Made by a program: the position numbers and the translations under genes. From Burkholderiales bacterium (GTDB taxonomy: Bacteria > Pseudomonadota > Gammaproteobacteria > Burkholderiales > Burkholderiaceae): a stretch of 6,001 bases of DNA. The stretch is from assembly GCA_947372535.1 (NCBI GenBank), contig CANBUA010000279.1, forward strand, positions 1-6,001, given 5' to 3'. This document shows positions 1 to 6,001 of this stretch, in pieces. Numbering within the stretch: position 1 is the first letter of the stretch; each line of letters starts with the position of its first letter. Under the pieces are notes generated by a model. That model ran no database searches. It was given only the letters and a program-made list of their open reading frames with translations, and was not told the origin of the DNA.

Positions 1-1446
<1,446 letters not shown>

Positions 1447-1462
1447 GCCGCACGCGTCAAAC

Positions 1463-1466
1463 AGGG
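1463..1466 (+). promoter_or_regulatory. Shine-Dalgarno-like AGGG for the FUSC gene
   Basis: AGGG lies eight bases before ATG 1475 and five before GTG 1472. The spacing favours the ATG slightly, though both are usable. It is the only purine-rich match to the 16S tail in the 25-base gap after lysS, apart from AGGG at 1469-1472, which overlaps the GTG and is too close to serve either start. Confidence 0.5.
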
Positions 1467-1468
1467 AC

Positions 1469-1499
1469 AGGGTGATGCAGGCCGAGACCTTGTCACCCT
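1469..1499 (+). promoter_or_regulatory. Inverted repeat covering the FUSC start codon
   Basis: AGGGTGATG at 1469-1477 can pair with TGTCACCCT at 1491-1499. This gives seven Watson-Crick pairs plus two G-U wobbles around a 13-base loop. The stem contains both candidate starts (GTG 1472 and ATG 1475), while the AGGG at 1463-1466 stays outside. In mRNA this could lower initiation or tie it to ribosomes arriving from lysS. Short GC-rich stems also arise by chance, so a regulatory role is inference. Confidence 0.35.
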
Positions 1500-3703
1500 T
1501 GAATTTGGCACAGCGCCTGGCGCGGCGCCTGCCCGCCCACTTGGTCAACGGCCTCAGCGTGGGCGTGGGCCTGGCCTGCATCACCACGCTGGTGGCGCTG
1601 GCCACCGACATGGGCACGGCCTTGATCGCCTCGTCCGGCGCGGCCGTGGTCAGCATCGCCGACACCATCACCCCGACACAGGCCAAGACGCGGCCCATGG
1701 TGATGGCCGCCTTGGGCAGCTTGCTGGTGGCGGTGATCGTGGCCTTTTGCCACGGGCAGCGCCTGGCCATGGGCCTGGCCGTGATGGGCATCACTTTCAG
1801 CGCCATCTTGTGGACCGCCTGGGGCAAGCGCGGCGGCCCGCTCACCTTCGCCATGATCCTGGCCATGGTGTTCCAGATGGCGGCCTTCGACCATGCTTCG
1901 CTGACAGGCACAGCGCGCTGGGTGCACCTGGGCTGGGTGACCGTGGGCGCGGTGGCCATGGTGGCTTGGGCCCTGGTGAGCACGCGGCTGCTGGCGGCAC
2001 GTTATCAGACCTTGGCGGTGGCCGACAGCCTGCGTGCCCTGGCCCGCCTGATCGACGCGCAGGCCGATTGGTTAAGCAGCTTGCCTTCGCGGGCGTCCAG
2101 TGCATCAGGCACAGCCACGCCTCAGCACCACCACGACAGCGCCTTGCTGCCACTCGTGCGCCAGCAGGCCGCCATCGCCGATGTGCTGCAGCAAACGCGC
2201 GACCTGCTCTACAGCCAGACCGAGCGCCCCCATGCGCAGCGCTGGATCCCTGGCTTCATCGGCATCGTCGATGTGCGCGACTTGGTGCTGGCCTGCCAGC
2301 TCGACCTGGACCGCTGGCCGCACGACACGCCCGTGCCCGATTCCTTGCTGCGGTGGGGCCACGAGCTCAAAGGCCTGGCCTTGCATCTGATGCAGATGGC
2401 CACCGGCATCACGCGAGATCAACCCTGGCCTGCATCGCCAGCCGACGTCGACCCGCCACTGGCAGCGACCCCAGCCGCGACATCGCTTGCGCCCGCCCAC
2501 CTCGCCGCCACCCTGCTCTCGCTCCAGCGTCGCCACGCCCACCTGCGCCATGGCGTTCAGCGCCTGGCCGGCACTTTGGCCTCGCCTGATCACAGCACAC
2601 CCGTCGACACCGCCGTGCTGCACGCCATGCGCTCGCCCACAGACTGGCCGCTGGCCAACCTGCGCGCCAGTTTGAACCGGCAATCGCCCGTGCTGCGCCA
2701 TGCGGCCCGCGCCACGGCCGCCATGGCTTGCGCCTACTTGCTGGCCCACGCCACACCCTGGACCAGCCACCCCCAGTGGCTGCTGATGACCGTGGCCGTG
2801 GTGATGCGCGGCAATCTGGAGCAAACGCTCGCCCGGCGCAATGCCCGCGTCATCGGCACCGTGGCGGGTTGCCTGTTCGCTTCTGGCTTGCTGGCCTTGC
2901 ACCCTGAAGGGTGGGTGGTGCTGGCGGTGCTCGCCGTGGCATTGAGCCTGGCCCATGCTTATGCGCTGGTCGATTACCGCATCACCTCCATGGCCGGTGC
3001 CGTGCTGGCCCTGCTGCAAAGCCATGCCGCGCAAGGCCACCTGCTGCCCGTGGCTGCCGTGGAGCGCCTGGGCGACACCCTGGTCGGCGCCGGACTGGCC
3101 TGGGGCTTCAGCTACTTGTGGCCCGCCTGGGAGCGGCACCAGTTGCCCAAGCTGGTGGGCCGCCTGCTGCGGGCTCAGGCGCGTTATGCCCACCACGTGC
3201 TGGGCCAGGGGGTGCAAAGCACCCTGGGCGTGCGCGGAAGCCACGCGCGCCGCGAGGTTTATGACGCCCTCTGGCTGCTGACCCAATCGCTGCAACGCAT
3301 GCACAAGGAGCCCTCCTCTCAACGCGGTTCCTTGCAAACCCTGGAGGCCGTGCTGGTGCGCAGCCACCGCTTGACAGGCCAGATCGCCGGCATCCGCGGC
3401 TTGCTGCTGGCCCGCCAGGCTGATTTCGACCCGGCGCTCACGTTGGCCGTGCTCAGCCAGGCCGATGAGCGGATGCTCGATCACTTCAAATCAGCATCGA
3501 CCGCAGGGCCCAACCCCAACACCCCATCGCCCGACGATGACAGCGCAACCACCCCGCCGCTGAGCAGTGAACAGCCCGGTGCCGACAGCTCGCCCATGCC
3601 CTGGCTGCTCAGGCGCCTTGATCAGGCCGATGCCGATGCCCAGGCCTTGAGCCAGGCCGCCAGCGCTTTCCTGCTCAAATCGGCCCCAACGGTGGCAGAC
3701 TAG
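1475..3703 (+). CDS. FUSC-family inner-membrane protein (YccS/AaeB-like putative efflux transporter)
   Basis: This is a 742-residue predicted inner-membrane protein with the duplicated layout of the FUSC superfamily (fusaric acid resistance, AaeB, YccS). The first hydrophobic bundle of about six helices covers residues 24-170. A mostly soluble cytoplasmic section follows at about 175-400, then a second bundle at about 406-550 and a helical soluble tail. The second bundle carries the family signature: WLLMTVAVVM (435-444), then R458 and IGTVAG (460-465). Length is close to YccS (about 720). A low-complexity stretch rich in Pro, Ser, Thr and Asp sits at about 672-708, and a short His run at 218-220. 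ATG 1475 was chosen because AGGG at 1463-1466 lies eight bases upstream. The adjacent GTG at 1472 would add one Met. Family members export aromatic acids or other toxic compounds, or have unknown roles. The substrate here cannot be read from the sequence. No periplasmic adaptor or outer-membrane partner is adjacent. Confidence 0.88.
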   Translation: MQAETLSPLNLAQRLARRLPAHLVNGLSVGVGLACITTLVALATDMGTALIASSGAAVVSIADTITPTQAKTRPMVMAALGSLLVAVIVAFCHGQRLAMGLAVMGITFSAILWTAWGKRGGPLTFAMILAMVFQMAAFDHASLTGTARWVHLGWVTVGAVAMVAWALVSTRLLAARYQTLAVADSLRALARLIDAQADWLSSLPSRASSASGTATPQHHHDSALLPLVRQQAAIADVLQQTRDLLYSQTERPHAQRWIPGFIGIVDVRDLVLACQLDLDRWPHDTPVPDSLLRWGHELKGLALHLMQMATGITRDQPWPASPADVDPPLAATPAATSLAPAHLAATLLSLQRRHAHLRHGVQRLAGTLASPDHSTPVDTAVLHAMRSPTDWPLANLRASLNRQSPVLRHAARATAAMACAYLLAHATPWTSHPQWLLMTVAVVMRGNLEQTLARRNARVIGTVAGCLFASGLLALHPEGWVVLAVLAVALSLAHAYALVDYRITSMAGAVLALLQSHAAQGHLLPVAAVERLGDTLVGAGLAWGFSYLWPAWERHQLPKLVGRLLRAQARYAHHVLGQGVQSTLGVRGSHARREVYDALWLLTQSLQRMHKEPSSQRGSLQTLEAVLVRSHRLTGQIAGIRGLLLARQADFDPALTLAVLSQADERMLDHFKSASTAGPNPNTPSPDDDSATTPPLSSEQPGADSSPMPWLLRRLDQADADAQALSQAASAFLLKSAPTVAD

Positions 3704-3732
3704 CGGCCAGCCCTTCGAACGGACCTCCGCCC

Positions 3733-5946
3733 ATGTCAGTGCCCCCGGCCTCGGCCTTCAGCCCCGTCGCGAGTCGCGACGTCCACGGCGTGTGCAACCT
3801 GTGCGAGGCCATCTGCGGTGTGACCTTCACCGTGCAGACCTCTGAGCAAGGCACCGAGCGCATCACCGCCGTGCGCGGCAACGAAGCCGACCCGCTCTCA
3901 CGTGGCCACATCTGCCCCAAGGCCGTCGCCCTCAAGGACCTGCACGAAGACCCCGACCGCTTGCGCCAGCCCGTCAAGCGCGTTGTCAAAGACGGTCAAA
4001 CCACCTGGCAACAAATCGGCTGGGATGAAGCCTTCGACCTGGTCATAGAAGGCCTCGCCAAGGTGCGCGAGGCGCATGGCGCCAACGCCGTGGCTGTCTA
4101 CCAGGGCAATCCCAGCATCCACAACTGGGGCAACTCGACCCACGGCCATTTGTTCTTCTCGCAATTGCGCACGCGCCACCGCTATTCGGCCACCTCGGTC
4201 GATCAACTGCCACACCACATGGCCGCGCTTTGGCTCTATGGCCACCAGATGCGCCTGCCCATCCCGGACATCGACCGCACGCAATACCTGTTGGTGATCG
4301 GCGCCAACCCCCTGGCCAGCAACGGCAGCCTGATGACCGTGCCCGATGTGCGCCGCCGCCTCAAGGATTTGCGGCAGCGTGGCGGCCAACTCGTGGTGAT
4401 CGACCCGCGCCGCACCGAGACCGCCGCCGTGGCCGACGAGCACCACTTCATCACGCCCGGCAGTGACGCGGCCTGGCTGATGTCCTTGCTGCACACGCTG
4501 CTGACCGAGCAATTGATCAAGCCCGACCGCTGGCAGGACATGCTGGATGATCTGCCGGCACTGCAAGAAGCCGTCCAGCCGTTTTCGCCCACTGCCACAG
4601 CGGCCTTCACCGGCATTGATGCCGAGAGCACCCGTCGCATAGCCCGCCAACTGGCGCGCAGCCCGGCAGCAGCCTGTTATGGCCGCATGGGCGTGTCCAC
4701 CCAGGCCCATGGCGTGATCTGCCAATGGGCCATCCAGGTGATCAACCTGCTGACCGGCAATGTGGACCGCGAAGGCGGCACCCTGCTCACCCACCCAGCC
4801 TTGGACCTGATCAAGATGGGCCTGCTCAGCCCGGGCCACTACAACGTGTGGCGCAGCCGCGTTCGCCAAGCACCCGAGTTCAGCGGCGAGTTGCCCGTGG
4901 CCACGATGGCCGAGGAGATGCTCACGCCCGGCGCCGGCCAGGTCCGCGCCTTGGTCACCTCCTGCGGCAACCCGGTGCTGTCCACCCCCAATGGACGCCA
5001 ACTTGACCAGGCCTTGCACGGCCTGGATTTCATGGCGGCCATCGATTTTTTCATCAACGAGACCACCCGCCACGCCCACGTGATCCTGCCGCCGACCTGC
5101 TTCGTCGAGCATGACCACTACGACCTCGTCTTCCTGCTGCTGGCCGTGCGCAATGTGACGCGCTACAGCCCGCCCATCGTCGCCAAACCCGCCGGCACGC
5201 TGGATGATTGGCAGATCTATTCAGCGCTGGCCAAGCGCTACGCCGGTCGCATCTGGGGCAGCGAAAAAGCCAGCGTGTTCGCGCGGCTCAAAGGCTTGGC
5301 CACACGCGGGCTGATGTCAAGCCTGAGCCCACGCAGCCTCTTGCGCATCGCCTGGCTTCGCAACGCCTACAAGGTCTCGTTCAAGCAGTTGCTCGACCAC
5401 CCTGAAGGCATCGACCTGGGGCCATTGCGACCCGGCCTGATCGACACCTTGCGCCAGCAACGCAGACGTGTGCGACTGCTGCCCGTGCCCATCCGCGCTG
5501 CGCTGCCCGCCTTGCAAGCTGAGCTCATCGCCAAGCCAGAACATGGCGCCTCGGCCACCATGCTCAAGCTCATCGGCCGGCGCGATGTGCGCAGCAACAA
5601 CTCATGGATGCACAACAGCGAACGACTGGTCTCGGGCAAAGTGCGCTGCGTGCTGTGGATGCACCCGCTCGATGCCCAGGCACGCCAGTTGATGCCCGGC
5701 CAGCAGGTGCAGGTGCAATCGCGCGTGGGCCAGGTGTCCATGCCCTTGCACATCACGGAGGACATCAAGCCCGGCGTGGTCAGCTTGCCGCATGGCTGGG
5801 GCCACGACCGCCAAGGCACGGCCCTGCGCGTGGCCCAGGCCCATGCAGGCGCCAGCATCAACGATTTGACCGACGACCGCCTGACCGATTCAGTCAGTGG
5901 CAATGCGGCTTTCAGCGCGGTGCCGGTTCAGGTCATGGCGGCCTGA
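3733..5946 (+). CDS. Molybdopterin (bis-MGD) oxidoreductase, catalytic subunit, substrate unknown
   Basis: This 737-residue protein belongs to the DMSO reductase superfamily of Mo/W enzymes (formate dehydrogenase, nitrate, thiosulfate and polysulfide reductases). Residues 15-70 form the [4Fe-4S] domain, with C21-x2-C24-x3-C28 and C61 in ICPKA; the following Lys63 is typical. The molybdopterin domain covers about 73-500, with VIGANPLASNG (188-198), VIDPRRTET (222-230), GNVDREGGT (342-350) and ILPPTCFVEHD (451-461). An Arg-rich linker at about 510-600 leads to the C-terminal dinucleotide-binding domain at about 606-730 (NNSWMHN, LPHGWGHD). The Mo-ligand region reads YSATSVDQLPHH (151-162), with neither Cys nor a TGA-encoded Sec at the expected place; D157 is the best candidate ligand. 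There is no twin-arginine signal or membrane segment, so it is probably cytoplasmic. It has no extra Fe-S, flavin or NAD domain, so a separate electron partner is needed. ATG 3733 has only a weak GGA at 3721-3723 upstream. The gene follows the FUSC stop by 29 bases. Oxidoreductase identity is near certain; the substrate is open. Confidence 0.93.
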   Translation: MSVPPASAFSPVASRDVHGVCNLCEAICGVTFTVQTSEQGTERITAVRGNEADPLSRGHICPKAVALKDLHEDPDRLRQPVKRVVKDGQTTWQQIGWDEAFDLVIEGLAKVREAHGANAVAVYQGNPSIHNWGNSTHGHLFFSQLRTRHRYSATSVDQLPHHMAALWLYGHQMRLPIPDIDRTQYLLVIGANPLASNGSLMTVPDVRRRLKDLRQRGGQLVVIDPRRTETAAVADEHHFITPGSDAAWLMSLLHTLLTEQLIKPDRWQDMLDDLPALQEAVQPFSPTATAAFTGIDAESTRRIARQLARSPAAACYGRMGVSTQAHGVICQWAIQVINLLTGNVDREGGTLLTHPALDLIKMGLLSPGHYNVWRSRVRQAPEFSGELPVATMAEEMLTPGAGQVRALVTSCGNPVLSTPNGRQLDQALHGLDFMAAIDFFINETTRHAHVILPPTCFVEHDHYDLVFLLLAVRNVTRYSPPIVAKPAGTLDDWQIYSALAKRYAGRIWGSEKASVFARLKGLATRGLMSSLSPRSLLRIAWLRNAYKVSFKQLLDHPEGIDLGPLRPGLIDTLRQQRRRVRLLPVPIRAALPALQAELIAKPEHGASATMLKLIGRRDVRSNNSWMHNSERLVSGKVRCVLWMHPLDAQARQLMPGQQVQVQSRVGQVSMPLHITEDIKPGVVSLPHGWGHDRQGTALRVAQAHAGASINDLTDDRLTDSVSGNAAFSAVPVQVMAA

Positions 5947-5956
5947 ACCGCCGGCA
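5921..5956. terminator. Inverted repeat over the oxidoreductase stop; candidate 3'-end hairpin
   Basis: CGGTTCAGG at 5924-5932 is a perfect inverse match to CCTGAACCG at 5942-5950, giving a nine-pair stem with a nine-base loop. In another register, TGCCGG (5921-5926) pairs with CCGGCA (5951-5956) stacked on TTCAGG/CCTGAA, giving twelve pairs with a three-base bulge. The stop TGA 5944-5946 lies in the stem. No T-run follows on either strand, so this is not a classical intrinsic terminator. Its place between a + strand gene and a probable - strand gene end suits a two-way 3'-end or mRNA-stabilising structure. Confidence 0.4.
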
Positions 5957-5965
5957 GAACACGCA

Positions 5966-6001
5966 TCACCCGTAGGGGTACGGCTCTTCCTCGGTGACGT
6001 A
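5966..6001 (-). CDS. Probable 3' end of a convergent gene (C-terminal fragment)
   Basis: Read on the - strand from the window edge, one frame gives YVTEEEPYPYG followed by TGA at 5968-5966. An acidic, Tyr/Pro-rich tail like this looks like a natural C-terminus, and the codons (GTC, ACC, GAG, CCG, TAC) suit this genome. The oxidoreductase gene has ended 19 bases before, so the edge sequence needs an owner. Only 11 residues are visible, so neither the existence nor the product of the gene is certain, and no function is proposed. Confidence 0.4.
   Translation of the reverse strand, partial: YVTEEEPYPYG

Noticed and set aside
3371..3376. TTGACA, a consensus -35 hexamer upstream of the oxidoreductase gene
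   Set aside because: The bases where a -10 should lie are GC-rich (CCGCGG), and the site is over 350 bases from the start codon, inside the FUSC frame.
2105..3484. A long - strand open frame (about 459 codons) opposite the FUSC gene
   Set aside because: Its translation is rich in Gln, His, Gly and Ala with no recognisable domain, as expected of an antisense shadow in GC-rich DNA. The + strand frame has clear membrane bundles and the FUSC signature.
3693..3709. TGGC/GCCA symmetry around the FUSC stop as a terminator
   Set aside because: Only four pairs form and there is no T-run, which is too weak to call.
3898..5118. A long - strand open frame (about 406 codons) opposite the oxidoreductase gene
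   Set aside because: It has the same shadow composition (Gly, His, Gln, Val) and no motif. The + strand carries intact molybdopterin enzyme motifs throughout.
5881..5897. CTGAC/GTCAG inverted repeat near the end of the oxidoreductase gene
   Set aside because: This is a five-pair stem inside coding sequence with nothing following it to suggest termination or regulation.
5970..5983. Perfect CCGTA/TACGG inverted repeat with a GGGG loop
   Set aside because: The stem is only five pairs, has no T-run, and lies within the codons of the probable - strand gene end, so chance is the simpler explanation.

Overview
The window is compact, strongly GC-rich bacterial DNA. Third codon positions are mostly G or C, and almost every base is coding. 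The lysyl-tRNA synthetase sequence and the codon usage fit a betaproteobacterium of the Burkholderiales (Comamonadaceae or a similar lineage). That placement is an impression from the sequence, not a computed one.

Three genes lie head to tail on the + strand. Positions 1-1446 hold lysS, whose start lies before the window. Positions 1475-3703 hold a two-bundle FUSC-family inner-membrane protein, a YccS/AaeB-like putative efflux or stress transporter. Positions 3733-5946 hold a cytoplasmic-looking molybdopterin (bis-MGD) oxidoreductase with one N-terminal [4Fe-4S] motif. The gaps are 25-29 bases and contain no intrinsic terminator, so read-through transcription from lysS is plausible. At the right edge, positions 6001-5966 on the - strand read as the last residues of a probable convergent gene. 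A sizeable inverted repeat spans the stop codon of the oxidoreductase just before that junction.

The three products do not form a recognised pathway. LysS is housekeeping. The FUSC protein and the Mo enzyme could belong to one stress or detoxification response, but only their adjacency suggests this. No mobile element, CRISPR array, tRNA, rRNA or phage feature was seen. I found no clear evidence for a new multi-gene system. The points most worth a second look are the Asp at the predicted Mo-ligand position of the oxidoreductase, its lack of visible partner subunits, a hairpin covering the FUSC start codon, and the hairpin at the convergent junction.
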